Source: JAAUUJ01 sp964392245
GTDB lineage: Bacteria > Cyanobacteriota > Cyanobacteriia > Thermostichales > Thermostichaceae
Direction: 5' to 3'
DNA length: 64,000 nt
Assembly (NCBI GenBank): GCA_964392245.1
Contig: CAYMOX010000001.1
Span: forward strand, 124,001-188,000
Position numbers and translations under genes: made by a program. Shown here piece after piece: positions 1 to 8,757 of this stretch (positions are counted from its first letter, which is position 1; each line of letters starts with the position of its first letter). The notes beneath the pieces are model-generated. The model saw nothing but the letters and a program-made list of their open reading frames with translations, had not been told where the DNA came from and searched no databases.

Positions 1-1
1 T

Positions 2-271
2 GCTGATGTCATTGCTGCTCTCCATCAGGCCGAGGGGTTGGCGGTCCTGGCCCATCCCTTTCGCTACGCTCGCGAGGCGGAGGATCTGGTGGCAGCGGTC
101 GTTGCTCTGGGGATTGATGGCCTGGAGGTGTACTATTCCTACAAAAATCCGGATCCCTGGCAGCCCAGTCCTGTGCAGACCGCAGCGGCTGAGATCTTTG
201 CTGCTGAGTATGGCCTCTACCGGACCTGTGGCACCGATACCCACGGCCTGAAGATTACTCGCCGGGTTTGA
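2..271 (+). CDS. PHP-domain metal-dependent phosphoesterase, C-terminal part
   Basis: The gene runs off the left edge; only the last 89 codons are present. The fragment has the AHPFRY motif, then GIDGLEVYY and GTDTHG, which are the late metal-binding motifs of the PHP (polymerase and histidinol phosphatase) family. Stand-alone cyanobacterial members of this type are predicted metal-dependent phosphoesterases acting on nucleotides or nucleic-acid ends; the substrate cannot be told from the fragment. The reading frame is open to the first base of the window and ends in TGA. The next gene starts about 110 bases on with no obvious terminator between. The family call is firm, the function is only general. 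Confidence 0.8.
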   Translation, partial: ADVIAALHQAEGLAVLAHPFRYAREAEDLVAAVVALGIDGLEVYYSYKNPDPWQPSPVQTAAAEIFAAEYGLYRTCGTDTHGLKITRRV

Positions 272-384
272 GCCGCAGTTTGTGGGAGTAGGATACGATG
301 CCTTTGGAGTTTTGCTCCCTTGCGTCGTGGACTTGTGAGGGGTGTGGATGAGGTGATAGTCAGTTCCCTGTTCCCTCGTGAGTG

Positions 385-1467
385 ATGACCTTGTTACGCT
401 CAACCCAGACAGACTTTTTAACCCTAACACCTTCTGTCCACCCGCTGGTGGCCCTGTCGAGCACGCAGGATCACGTTCTCGTCGTGGATGATCAGCCGAG
501 CAGTCGTGGGTACATTAGCCAACTGTTGCAAGCAGCAGGCTACAACGTGACCACCGCCACTTCGGGTCAGGACGCTCTCCACCTGATGCAAACTCTACAG
601 CCTGATCTGATCCTGCTGGATGTATTGATGCCCGATGTCAGTGGCTTTCAGGTCTGTCAGCAGCTGAAGGGAAATGAGCTCACCCGACTGATTCCCATCG
701 TTCTGATCACCTCGCTACGGGATCGTGACAGTCTCCTGCAGGGGATTGAGGCAGGCGCGGATGACTTTATTCCCAAGCCTTTTGATCCGGTGGAATTGTT
801 AGCCCGGGTGCGCTCCCTGATCTACCAAAAGCACCTGAATGAAGACCTCGATCATGCGGCCCAGGTGCTCTTTGCCATTGCCCGCTCAATTGAGAGCCGC
901 GATCCGACTACAGGGGATCACTGTGAACGGCTAGAGCATTTAGGGAAGGCGTTTGGACTCCATCTGGGCCTCAGCCGCCGGGAGATCAAGGCGCTGCGCT
1001 GGGGGGCTTATCTGCATGATATTGGCAAGGTTGGCATTCCCGATGCCGTTTTAGGAAAACGCACCCGTCATACTCCAGAAGAATGGGAGATCATGAAATC
1101 CCATGTTCTGATCGGGGAATCTATCTGTCAGGGATTGCGCACCATGCAGGATGTATTACCCATCATTCGCCATCATCATGAGCGCTGGGATGGCTCTGGC
1201 TATCCGGATCAGCTGGTGGGGGAGGCAATTCCTTTACTGGCGCGGATCTTTCAGGTAATTGATATTTTTGATGCGCTCACCTCCGAACGTCCCTACAAAC
1301 AGGCTTACGCTCCAGCAACCGCTCTGCAAGTGCTGGCTCAGGAAACGAAGAATGGCTGGCGAGATCCTCAACTGGTTCAAGAGTTTTCCCGCTTTATCCG
1401 GTTGCATCCCCACCTCTGTGACCAAGCTGAGATCTCCCCTGTCCCTGAAGCGCTGGTGGTCTCATGA
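385..1467 (+). CDS. Response regulator with HD-GYP domain (RpfG-like, probable c-di-GMP phosphodiesterase)
   Basis: A receiver domain lies at about residues 31-150: acidic pair VVDD, phospho-acceptor Asp near residue 79 in LLDVLMPD, Lys in PKPF. An HD-GYP domain follows at about 165-345, with LHDIGK and HHHERWDGSGYP both intact. HD-GYP proteins hydrolyse cyclic di-GMP, so this is expected to be a cytoplasmic phosphorylation-controlled c-di-GMP phosphodiesterase. The first 28 residues are a non-conserved lead. I chose the ATG at 385; a GTG at 382 directly precedes it, and neither has a clear ribosome binding site. No kinase gene adjoins it, so the partner is unknown. The next gene, umuC, converges on it. 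Confidence 0.9.
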   Translation: MTLLRSTQTDFLTLTPSVHPLVALSSTQDHVLVVDDQPSSRGYISQLLQAAGYNVTTATSGQDALHLMQTLQPDLILLDVLMPDVSGFQVCQQLKGNELTRLIPIVLITSLRDRDSLLQGIEAGADDFIPKPFDPVELLARVRSLIYQKHLNEDLDHAAQVLFAIARSIESRDPTTGDHCERLEHLGKAFGLHLGLSRREIKALRWGAYLHDIGKVGIPDAVLGKRTRHTPEEWEIMKSHVLIGESICQGLRTMQDVLPIIRHHHERWDGSGYPDQLVGEAIPLLARIFQVIDIFDALTSERPYKQAYAPATALQVLAQETKNGWRDPQLVQEFSRFIRLHPHLCDQAEISPVPEALVVS

Positions 1468-1526
1468 TCTTTTACCCATCCTGTTGACTTTAACGCTGAT
1501 CAGGTGGTGAATGAACGGCCTACGTC

Positions 1527-2810
1527 CTATGCGCCTTGACTACTGCTATATGTCGCATGAACAATCGGTAACTCCCGCCATTGGGTGGTGTAGCGGGGAG
1601 AGCCATACTTCGCCTGGGGTTCCCATCTCCGATCCAATCCCGTCACGGCATAGCGGATCGTCTCCCGGCCCATGGACTGATTGATCCGATCCAGCACCCG
1701 CATTAAACTTCTGGAGCGAGTCGAATCTCCCTTTCCCCACAGCCCCATCTGCACCTGAGCCGCGGGCACCAGATCCAGCAGCATCACCCCAGCCTTCTTG
1801 TAGTGCTTCCCCTTGACGTAGAGACTTTCCGTGAGCCGCAGCGCCCAGTGGAGGAGTTCACGGCTGTCGGCACTGGCCACAAACAGGGAAAAGGTGGCGG
1901 ACTGGTAAGAATCTGGATCGACAAAACGATTGGTCTGCAGGAACACCGTGACCGCCTGGGCGGCCAGATCCTGACGCCGGAGCTTTTCTGCTGCTCGACA
2001 GAGAAAGGTGGCCACGGCCTCCCGGACTTCCACCAGGGTTGCCACCGAAGTGCCAAAACTACGAGACACCGTGATCATTTGCTTGGGTTGCGGACAGAAC
2101 TCCAGGGGTAAACAGGCGATCCCATTCAGCTCTAGGACAATCCGCTGCCCCACCACCCCCAGCTGCTGCCGGATCAACTCCGGACGTGCCTGCTTCAGAT
2201 CCAGAGCCCTGTGAATGCCCAATGCCTGCAGGCGGCGACTCCAGCGGCGGCCAATCCCCCAGATATCCTCCGGAGGCAAAGAGGCCAGCAGTGGATCCAC
2301 ATCCTGGGTGGTGAGATCAAAGATCCCGTCCGGCAAGTGCTTCGCCCGCTTATTGGCAATTTTGGCCAGGGTTTTGGTTGGTCCAATGCCAATGGAAATT
2401 GGGATCCCCGTCCACTGTTTCACCATCCTGCGGATCTCCTGGGCCATCTGGGCCAGATTCTGACAACCGCTCAGATCGAGAAAGGCTTCATCGATGGAAT
2501 ACACCTCCAGTTCTGCCCGCAATGCCAGTGTCTGCATCACCCGCGCCGACATATCTCCATAGAGGACATAGTTCGACGAGAACACTCGCACCCCCTCCCG
2601 ATCCAGCACCTGCCGCACCTTAAAAAATGGAGCCCCCATCGGGATCCCCAGGGCTTTTACCTCTGCAGAACGGGCAATGATACAGCCATCATTGTTGGAT
2701 AAGACGACCACAGGACACCCTTCCAACCCTGGATCAAAAACCCGTTCACAGCTGACATAAAAGTTGTTGCAATCCACCAACGCTATATGGCGAGTGTGCT
2801 TTCTAGACAT
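1527..2810 (-). CDS. umuC: Y-family DNA polymerase V catalytic subunit UmuC
   Basis: A 427-residue Y-family translesion polymerase. The palm motif DCNNFYVSCERVF is at residues 13-25 and the catalytic SIDEAF at 105-110; the helix-hairpin-helix region IWGIGRRWSRRL and the little-finger domain follow, giving the usual UmuC length of about 420. With UmuD' it would copy past lesions that block the replicative polymerase. Its ATG lies inside the end of umuD (8-base overlap), so the two are translationally coupled in umuDC order. Genes of this pair are often damage-induced; a perfect 16-base palindrome upstream of umuD is a candidate control site. Confidence 0.95.
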   Translation of the reverse strand: MSRKHTRHIALVDCNNFYVSCERVFDPGLEGCPVVVLSNNDGCIIARSAEVKALGIPMGAPFFKVRQVLDREGVRVFSSNYVLYGDMSARVMQTLALRAELEVYSIDEAFLDLSGCQNLAQMAQEIRRMVKQWTGIPISIGIGPTKTLAKIANKRAKHLPDGIFDLTTQDVDPLLASLPPEDIWGIGRRWSRRLQALGIHRALDLKQARPELIRQQLGVVGQRIVLELNGIACLPLEFCPQPKQMITVSRSFGTSVATLVEVREAVATFLCRAAEKLRRQDLAAQAVTVFLQTNRFVDPDSYQSATFSLFVASADSRELLHWALRLTESLYVKGKHYKKAGVMLLDLVPAAQVQMGLWGKGDSTRSRSLMRVLDRINQSMGRETIRYAVTGLDRRWEPQAKYGSPRYTTQWRELPIVHATYSSSQGA

Positions 2811-3252
2811 GGTGAATCGCTGCTGTCACCACCCCCCACACCTGAAAATCCATAGGATCCTGAATTACCAGCATGGGATAGTTGCAATTGGCTGCTTGCA
2901 AAGCCAGGATCTGCGGACTGCGGCGGAGGATCTTCACCGTTAACTCCCCATTCACCACCGCCACCACCACCGAGCCATCGCCGGGGTCAAGAGAGCGATC
3001 CACCACCAGGAGATCCCCCGAATGGATACCCACCCCTTGCATGGAATCTCCCGCAACCCGCATAAAGAACGTGGCCGCCGGATGTTTGATCAGATAGCGA
3101 TTCAGATCCAGCTGCGTTTCAATGTGATCATCGGCAGGCGAAGGGAATCCAGCACTGACCCAACTGGCGAGGAGCGGCAGCGGACAAACCCACGGCTCCA
3201 CAGCAGGAACACTCAGAGGAAGCGGATGCGAAAAACTCACAGTAAAAAACAA
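2803..3252 (-). CDS. umuD: UmuD-like S24 (LexA/UmuD-family) autoprotease subunit
   Basis: A 149-residue S24-family protein. It has the self-cleavage site Ala34-Gly35 in SAGFPSP, nucleophile Ser70 in GDSMQGVG and catalytic Lys107 in GELTVKIL. In UmuD, RecA-stimulated self-cleavage gives UmuD', which activates UmuC. There is no ATG before the cleavage site: the longest frame opens with TTG at 3252, and an in-frame GTG lies at 3240, so the start is uncertain and expression may be deliberately weak. It has no DNA-binding domain, which excludes LexA. umuC overlaps its 3' end. The role is well supported; the start is not. Confidence 0.92.
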   Translation of the reverse strand: MFFTVSFSHPLPLSVPAVEPWVCPLPLLASWVSAGFPSPADDHIETQLDLNRYLIKHPAATFFMRVAGDSMQGVGIHSGDLLVVDRSLDPGDGSVVVAVVNGELTVKILRRSPQILALQAANCNYPMLVIQDPMDFQVWGVVTAAIHHV

Positions 3253-3288
3253 ATTCCTGACTAAATTTACTATATTGCTACCACTGAT

Positions 3289-3304
3289 TTGATATATATA
3301 TCAA
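3289..3304. promoter_or_regulatory. Perfect 16-base palindrome upstream of umuDC (candidate operator)
   Basis: TTGATATATATATCAA reads the same on both strands. It lies 37-52 bases before the longest umuD frame, where an operator or the -35 region could sit. It does not look like the usual cyanobacterial LexA box. Operator function is inference. Confidence 0.35.
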
Positions 3305-3452
3305 GCCTGTCTAGGCTCCGACTGTCCTCCTCCTGGGTCAAAGTCACAGGATCCCCACCCAACGCCAGTCTTTTTTGACCCAGGGAACCAATTGCTCAAG
3401 TGCAGTGGGCTAAAATGCAATCTATCCGTCATCTCCCTTTGTGCATGTTCTG

Positions 3453-4880
3453 ATGGACGACCCTCCTATACCTTTGGCAGCGCAAGCTGCATCCTCCGGA
3501 TCTGTTGTGGGTGGAGGTGACTGGAGCAGTCTTCTCTGGGTGGTCGGGCTCCTGGCGGTCAACGCCTTTTTTGTGGCTGTTGAATTTTCGCTCGTCTCTG
3601 CCCGCCGCTCTCGCATGACCCAACTGGCCAGTGAAGGCAACCGTCAGGCCGCCCTGGTCAAACAGGCACAGGAAGAACTGGAGCAGGCCCTTTCCACCAC
3701 TCAATTGGGGATCACTGTGGCCAGTGTGCTGCTGGGCTGGATCGGGGCGACTCAGGTGGCCCATCTTCTGCAGGCTGGACTGGCACCCCTGCCCTTTGAT
3801 GACCGCATTCTGGAATCGATTGCGCTGGTTCTCACCTTTATTCTGCTCACCTATCTGCAGATCGTGCTGGGAGAACTCCTCCCCAAAACGCTGGCGATTG
3901 TCTATGCCGAGTCCATTTCCCTCAAACTGGCCTGGCTCAACCACTTTGTCAGTCGTCTGCTCAAGCCTTTTGTGGAAGTGCCTCGCTACTCTTCCCGTCT
4001 CCTCCTGCGTTTGCTGGGGGGGCCCGATCCGGATCCGGCGTCTCTATACAGCACCATGACCGCAGAAGAACTGCAGCTGGTGATCGCTTCCTCAGTCGAG
4101 TCTGGTGGGATTGAAGAGGAGGAAAGAGAGCTGCTGGCCAATGTCTTTGAGTTTGGGGAAACCGTGGCCAGTGAGGTGATGGTCCCGCGCACCAGTATTG
4201 CTGCTGTGGCGAGTTCTGCGCAGGTGCGGGATGTGCTTCTGGAAGTGGCAGAATCCGGCTACTCTCGCTATCCCGTGTTTGGCAAGTCCCTGGATGACAT
4301 CGTCGGCCTGATCCATATTAAAGATCTGGTGGGGGAACTGGCCAAAAACAGTCTGCACCTGGATAGCGAGATTGCCTCGGTGGTGCGTAAGGCCCTCTTT
4401 GTGCATGAGAACAAACTGATTGCCGAACTGCTGCCGGAAATGCAACAACATCACCGGGCCATGGTGATCGTGGTGGATGAATTTGGGGGCACCGCGGGTC
4501 TGATTACGATCAAAGATATTGTGGAAGAAATCGTCGGCACCCTCTCGGATGACTCTGAAGAAGGGGATGAAGAACCGGATATTCAGGTGGTGGACGAGCA
4601 CACCCTCCTGATCCAGGCCCAGATGAGCATTGAAGAACTGCAGGAAAAAGTGGATCTGGAATTGCCCATTCACGATGACTACCAGACGCTGGGGGGCTTC
4701 TTAATCTATCAGTTGCAGCGCATCCCCAAAGTGGGTGAGAAATTGACCTACCAGGAGCTGGAGTTTCAGGTGATCAAGATGGAAGGGCCACGCCTGGATC
4801 GGGTGAAGGTGACGCGCCCCCCTGTGCAGGCGGTTTCCGAATCCCCCACCTCCTCTCGCGCCTCCTCGCCCGTCTCTTAA
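3453..4880 (+). CDS. CNNM/CorC (HlyC-like) membrane protein with CBS pair
   Basis: An inner-membrane protein of the DUF21-CBS-CorC_HlyC family, 475 residues from the ATG at 3453 (a GTG at 3441 is an alternative). The order is: about 190 residues with four hydrophobic segments (DUF21/CNNM core), a pair of CBS domains at about 200-345 that includes VMVPRTSI and VDEFGGTAG, an acidic linker DDSEEGDEEPD, then the C-terminal CorC/HlyC domain with LGGFLIYQLQRIP. Relatives are linked to magnesium or cobalt transport or efflux and CBS domains bind adenine nucleotides; the old name hemolysin is misleading. It is a single gene with no partner beside it. Family certain, transported ion inferred. Confidence 0.9.
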   Translation: MDDPPIPLAAQAASSGSVVGGGDWSSLLWVVGLLAVNAFFVAVEFSLVSARRSRMTQLASEGNRQAALVKQAQEELEQALSTTQLGITVASVLLGWIGATQVAHLLQAGLAPLPFDDRILESIALVLTFILLTYLQIVLGELLPKTLAIVYAESISLKLAWLNHFVSRLLKPFVEVPRYSSRLLLRLLGGPDPDPASLYSTMTAEELQLVIASSVESGGIEEEERELLANVFEFGETVASEVMVPRTSIAAVASSAQVRDVLLEVAESGYSRYPVFGKSLDDIVGLIHIKDLVGELAKNSLHLDSEIASVVRKALFVHENKLIAELLPEMQQHHRAMVIVVDEFGGTAGLITIKDIVEEIVGTLSDDSEEGDEEPDIQVVDEHTLLIQAQMSIEELQEKVDLELPIHDDYQTLGGFLIYQLQRIPKVGEKLTYQELEFQVIKMEGPRLDRVKVTRPPVQAVSESPTSSRASSPVS

Positions 4881-4959
4881 CTTCATCTCCTGTAATATCA
4901 GTGGCTGATCTGGGGGTGGACAGGCTAGAAGATGAACGACGTTGCCCAGGTAAAGGCCC

Positions 4960-5148
4960 ATGGGGTTCGCCGATCTTTCCATTGCCGAACTGGCTGAAGA
5001 CTATCAACTTAATCTGGAGTCGGTGCTGCTCCTCTGTGAGCAACTAGGTATTCCCCATCAAGGCGCCCATAGCCTGCTCTCCCTAGAGGATGCCAAGCGG
5101 ATCATTCTCGCTAGCAAAGCCCCAACGGCATCCCAGCCTTCGGGATAA
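4960..5148 (+). CDS. Small conserved-type protein with IF-2 N-terminal-like helix
   Basis: A 62-residue protein with pattern SIAELAEDYQLNLESVLLLC...LGIP...SLLSLEDAKRIIL. This resembles the small helical domain at the N-terminus of translation initiation factor IF-2 (IF2_N) and is probably a DNA- or RNA-binding fold; the resemblance is by eye only. ATG at 4960 has a nearby purine-rich AAAGG. It lies about 80 bases after the CNNM gene on the same strand and before a ribbon-helix-helix gene. The function is unknown. Confidence 0.6.
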   Translation: MGFADLSIAELAEDYQLNLESVLLLCEQLGIPHQGAHSLLSLEDAKRIILASKAPTASQPSG

Positions 5149-5233
5149 ATCAATGTAAACTTCTGTTGCGGATTTGCCGTCATCCTGTCTGGGCAGCTAT
5201 GCTTGTCACCATATTCGGAAACTACAAGTCGTC

Positions 5234-5632
5234 ATGAGCCATCGGTCAGAGCAAGGGCAAACGCAGTCCTCTGAGAGCAAGCAAAAGGTAACGCTCTATC
5301 TGTCGCCTGAGTTACACCGCAATCTCAAAATCAGGGCTGCTGTGGATATGGAGCCGATGTCGGTGATGGCAGAAAAGGCTTTGCATTTCTACCTGGCCCA
5401 CTCTGATCTGATTGAGGGCAAGCTGGGCAAGGCTTATCAGGTCCATCACTGCCCTGCCTGTTCTCACCCCCTGATTCTCAAGGATGGGGAGCTGGCCTCC
5501 TTACCTTCTCAAGCCTTTGAACGGGCTGTTCTGGATGACTCTGCCGCTGAGTTTAGCCACTCCGACTGGCCAACTTCGACGAGTGAAGTTCAGGAGGAGC
5601 ACCCTCGCGAGGATGAATTAGTTCCCTGTTAA
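5234..5632 (+). CDS. Ribbon-helix-helix-like protein with a CPxC motif
   Basis: 132 residues from the ATG at 5234; an in-frame extension back to 5174 has no support. Residues about 15-60 (KVTLYLSPELHRNLKIRAAVD...SVMAEKALHFYL) fit a ribbon-helix-helix (CopG/ParG-type) DNA-binding fold: a short basic beta strand followed by two helices. After it comes HHCPACSHPL, a single CxxC pair that could bind zinc if the protein dimerises, then an acidic C-terminal tail. It is probably a small transcriptional regulator. It sits directly before ycf46 on the same strand (about 36-base gap), so it may be co-transcribed. No target site is evident. Confidence 0.65.
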   Translation: MSHRSEQGQTQSSESKQKVTLYLSPELHRNLKIRAAVDMEPMSVMAEKALHFYLAHSDLIEGKLGKAYQVHHCPACSHPLILKDGELASLPSQAFERAVLDDSAAEFSHSDWPTSTSEVQEEHPREDELVPC

Positions 5633-5668
5633 CTGAGTTGCGCTAGATTCCTGAGCGCTGGCCCACTG

Positions 5669-7204
5669 ATGCTACCCCGGACCCCTGCCATGCGAGAGCT
5701 AGAAGTCCTGATCCAAGCTCAATACCCTCTGGTCTATCTGCTGACCCCTGAAGAAGATCGGGCAGAGGCTGAGCTGGCCAAGATCGCCAAAGGACCCAAG
5801 CTGCAAAGACGCCTATTTGCATGGACCGTGACCCACGGCATTGTAGAGTATGGCAACGCCCGCAGCATCACTCAGCATAATACCCAATCTCCCCAGCCTG
5901 CGCTGCAGTGGGTGATCGAGCAACGGGAGCCTGGCCTCTTTGTCTTCAAGGATCTGCATGATTTTCTGGACAACACAGAGGTGAAGCGCTGGCTACGGGA
6001 TGCGATTGCCACCCTGAAGGGTACCCAGAAAACGATCATTCTCATGTCTCCGGTTCAGGTGGTTCCGGTTGAGCTGGAAAAAGATGTGGTGGTGGTGGAG
6101 TTTCCCTTACCGGAAATGAAAGAACTGGATCGGGTGCTGGCACGGCAACTGGAACAAATGTCCCGCTCCCACAAATCCCTTACCCCTGAGGCACGCGAGA
6201 AACTGGTCAAGGCGGCTCTGGGTCTAACCCTGGATGAAGCCGAAAAGGTCTACCGCAAGGCGGTTGTGAAGGAAGGCCGCCTGACTGAATCGGAGGTGGA
6301 TGTTGTCCTTTCTGAGAAGAAGCAGCTGATCCGGCGCAACGGCATATTGGAGTATATCGAAGAGACAGAAACGATCCACGATGTGGGCGGACTGGAGGAG
6401 CTGAAGCGCTGGCTGCTGCAACGCTCCGAAGCCTTTACCGAAAAAGCGCGTGCCTACGGTTTACCCCAGCCTAAGGGGATGCTGATCCTGGGGGTGCCCG
6501 GGTGTGGAAAATCCCTGATCGCCAAAACAACGGCTCGCCTCTGGGGACTGCCCCTGCTGCGCCTGGACATGGGTCGTGTGTATGACGGCTCGACCGTGGG
6601 TAAATCTGAGGCTAATCTGCGAGCTGCCTTGCGCACGGCAGAGTCCCTTTCCCCCGTGATCCTGTTTATTGATGAGCTGGACAAAGCCTTTGCCGGATCT
6701 GCTGGATCCAGTGACTCCGATGGGGGGACCTCCAGTCGGATTTTTGGCTCTTTTCTCACCTGGATGCAGGAAAAGCAATCTCCGGTATTCGTCATGGCCA
6801 CCGCCAACCGGATTGAGAAGCTCCCTGGTGAATTCCTGCGCAAAGGGCGGTTCGATGAAATCTTTTTTGTTGATCTGCCCAACGCTGTCGAGCGTAAAGA
6901 AATCTTCCGAATCCACCTGAAGAAGCGCCGCAACGATATTGCCCGGTTTGATCTGGCGCAATTGGCCGCAGCCTGTGATGGCTTTTCAGGTGCAGAGATC
7001 GAACAAGCCTTGATTGCCGCGATGTACGAATCCTTTGCCCAGCAACGCGAGTTTACCCAGCTGGACATTTTGGCGGCAACGAAAGCAACTCAACCGCTGT
7101 CCCGCACCATGACCGAGCAGGTGGCAGCGTTGAGGGAGTGGGCCCAACGGAGGGCTCGGCCTGCAGCAGCATCTGTGGCTGAGTACCAACGGTTGGAGTT
7201 CTAG
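5669..7204 (+). CDS. ycf46: AAA+ ATPase, Ycf46 family
   Basis: A 511-residue AAA+ ATPase with a conserved N-terminal half of about 240 residues and one AAA module after it. Walker A GVPGCGKS is near residue 274, Walker B LFIDELDKA near 330, sensor 1 MATANRIEKL near 375, and FLRKGRFDEI supplies the arginine-finger region. Length and architecture fit Ycf46, kept in cyanobacteria and some algal plastids and reported to respond to inorganic carbon supply. The exact substrate is not settled. It is followed 114 bases later by ycf35 on the same strand. Family assignment is strong. Confidence 0.9.
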   Translation: MLPRTPAMRELEVLIQAQYPLVYLLTPEEDRAEAELAKIAKGPKLQRRLFAWTVTHGIVEYGNARSITQHNTQSPQPALQWVIEQREPGLFVFKDLHDFLDNTEVKRWLRDAIATLKGTQKTIILMSPVQVVPVELEKDVVVVEFPLPEMKELDRVLARQLEQMSRSHKSLTPEAREKLVKAALGLTLDEAEKVYRKAVVKEGRLTESEVDVVLSEKKQLIRRNGILEYIEETETIHDVGGLEELKRWLLQRSEAFTEKARAYGLPQPKGMLILGVPGCGKSLIAKTTARLWGLPLLRLDMGRVYDGSTVGKSEANLRAALRTAESLSPVILFIDELDKAFAGSAGSSDSDGGTSSRIFGSFLTWMQEKQSPVFVMATANRIEKLPGEFLRKGRFDEIFFVDLPNAVERKEIFRIHLKKRRNDIARFDLAQLAAACDGFSGAEIEQALIAAMYESFAQQREFTQLDILAATKATQPLSRTMTEQVAALREWAQRRARPAAASVAEYQRLEF

Positions 7205-7318
7205 ACAATCAAGGGCCAAAGTGAACTTCCCGCCAGAAGCTTGCTCTGACAGTCCCTGATCATCTAGAAACCTGGCCTACAGTCGCTGTTCCTAACCCAT
7301 ACACAGGAGAGAAACATC

Positions 7319-7669
7319 ATGTCTCATTTTAGCACCCTACGTACAAAAATCACTGATGCACAGATTCTGCAGCAGTCTCTGCGTGACCTGGGCTTCAACG
7401 TGAAGCAGAATGCTGATGTGCGTGGCTACAACGGTCAGCGCGTTCGTTCTGATATCGTCGCTATCCTGGATGGCGATTATGATCTGGGCTGGTCCAAGAA
7501 TCCCGATGGATCGTTTGATCTGATTGCGGATCTGTGGGGCGTTGCCAAGAAGCACAACCAGACCGAGTTGATCAACTCCATCAACCAGAAGTATGCCGTG
7601 AACAAGACCCTGGCGGAAGTCAAGCGCCCTGGTCTGCAGAATGCCAACGTCAAGCTGGTGATGCACTAA
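7319..7669 (+). CDS. ycf35: Ycf35 family protein (DUF1257)
   Basis: A 116-residue protein of the DUF1257/Ycf35 family, recognised from SHFSTLRTKITD, RGYNGQ, DYDLGWSKNPDGSFDLIADLWGVAK and the closing KLVMH. Relatives are encoded in red-algal plastids and all typical cyanobacteria; the molecular role is not established. The ATG is preceded by a good ribosome binding site (ACAGGAGAG). It lies downstream of ycf46 and ends before a hairpin terminator, so it can be the last gene of that unit. In-frame codons are biased to strong ones (CTG, CGT, AAC), which suggests high expression. Confidence 0.92.
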   Translation: MSHFSTLRTKITDAQILQQSLRDLGFNVKQNADVRGYNGQRVRSDIVAILDGDYDLGWSKNPDGSFDLIADLWGVAKKHNQTELINSINQKYAVNKTLAEVKRPGLQNANVKLVMH

Positions 7670-7708
7670 ACACGACAGCCAGACCCAAAACCTTCTAGCT
7701 GTGAATCC

Positions 7709-7753
7709 AACATGCTCAGAGGATCCTCACTCGATCTTTTGGGCATGTTTTTT
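7709..7753 (+). terminator. Rho-independent-type terminator after ycf35
   Basis: AACATGC at 7709-7715 pairs with GCATGTT at 7743-7749 and runs into a T tract (TTTTTTT to 7753). The loop is long (about 27 bases) and includes GAGGATCCTC, which can form its own small palindrome. It lies about 40 bases after the ycf35 stop. Confidence 0.6.
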
Positions 7754-7868
7754 AGCGGTAGGGATTATGGGTAAAACTGGGTCAGAGGGTCTATCAAATC
7801 CTGTTGCACTCCATTTGAGTTGGTGCTTGATTAGTAAGTGATCTGTTCTTTACCTCAGGGAGAGCAAC

Positions 7869-8699
7869 ATGCACCGATTGCCTCAATCCAGTGGTCTCTA
7901 TGTGCAAATGCTATCTCTTGTTGCATGTGTGCTTCTGATCCTAGGGTGCTCCGCTACACCACCCTTAACGGTTGAGTCTCCTACTGAAGCGGTAAACACC
8001 TTATCAACCTTCTCTACCGAATTGACGGCAGCATCACCTCAAGATAGCCAGAATGGTCTTGGGTCTTCCGATGGATTTACCATCGATCATGGGCGCATCC
8101 AGAGTATTGAGGGAGACATTGCTTACCTTAACCAGCCACCCGCATCGGTTGAACTCGGCGCACTGGTGAGCGACTCTGATCTCTTCGTGTTTGCAGAAAA
8201 ACAAAACCACACGCTGGCAGGTGATCTGAACGTGGATCTATCCCAACCAGGCGACTACTTTCCCGATACCATTCCAGAAGATCAGCAGACCTGGGAAGCC
8301 TTGAATCCTGGGGTTATCCCTGCTGGCACCCGCGTTGACTCTTACTACTTCCACTACGATAATCAAACCTATAACGATACCTTCAACCTGCGCAGATACC
8401 TGAACTGTATTGGTCAGTACCAGGTTTCGGGTCAGATCACTTTTAAACAGCCGGTTCTGGGTGTGGTGATGCGTGCAGGGTTTGGGAGAAACGCTAATCT
8501 ACGGACCAGTGATGCTGAGCTGGGGTTACCGGGAGTCGACTATTGTGAACACTACTCGCGCCATTTCCCAGGCGTCAATATTGTCGATGGATGCCAATCG
8601 GATCGTTTTGTGCTCAGTGCGGATCGGCGTACCCTATGGCTAACCAATAATACTGATATTCATCACGATAACTACAGGGTGATCGTCGCGGCGGATTGA
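7869..8699 (+). CDS. Unrecognised lipoprotein
   Basis: A 276-residue exported protein. The N-terminus has a hydrophobic stretch ending in the lipobox LILGC (Cys near residue 27), so it should be cleaved by signal peptidase II and lipid-anchored. The mature part starts with about 50 residues rich in Ser, Thr and Pro, then a soluble domain with short patterns such as IPAGTRVDSYYFHYDN, QVSGQITFKQPVLGVV and LPGVDYCEHYSRHFPG. Several Cys in the C-terminal half could form disulfides. The ribosome binding site GGGAGAG before ATG 7869 is good. I do not recognise the family. It converges on the DUF4132 gene. Confidence 0.75.
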   Translation: MHRLPQSSGLYVQMLSLVACVLLILGCSATPPLTVESPTEAVNTLSTFSTELTAASPQDSQNGLGSSDGFTIDHGRIQSIEGDIAYLNQPPASVELGALVSDSDLFVFAEKQNHTLAGDLNVDLSQPGDYFPDTIPEDQQTWEALNPGVIPAGTRVDSYYFHYDNQTYNDTFNLRRYLNCIGQYQVSGQITFKQPVLGVVMRAGFGRNANLRTSDAELGLPGVDYCEHYSRHFPGVNIVDGCQSDRFVLSADRRTLWLTNNTDIHHDNYRVIVAAD

Positions 8700-8757
8700 A
8701 CCTAATTCGCTACTGGCTAGAGTCAGCTGATTGATTTGCGAATAAGGCATGGACGGC

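Noticed and set aside
8705..8743. ATTCGC/GCGAAT pair between the lipoprotein and DUF4132 genes as terminator
   Set aside because: Six pairs with a 27-base loop and no T tract on either side.
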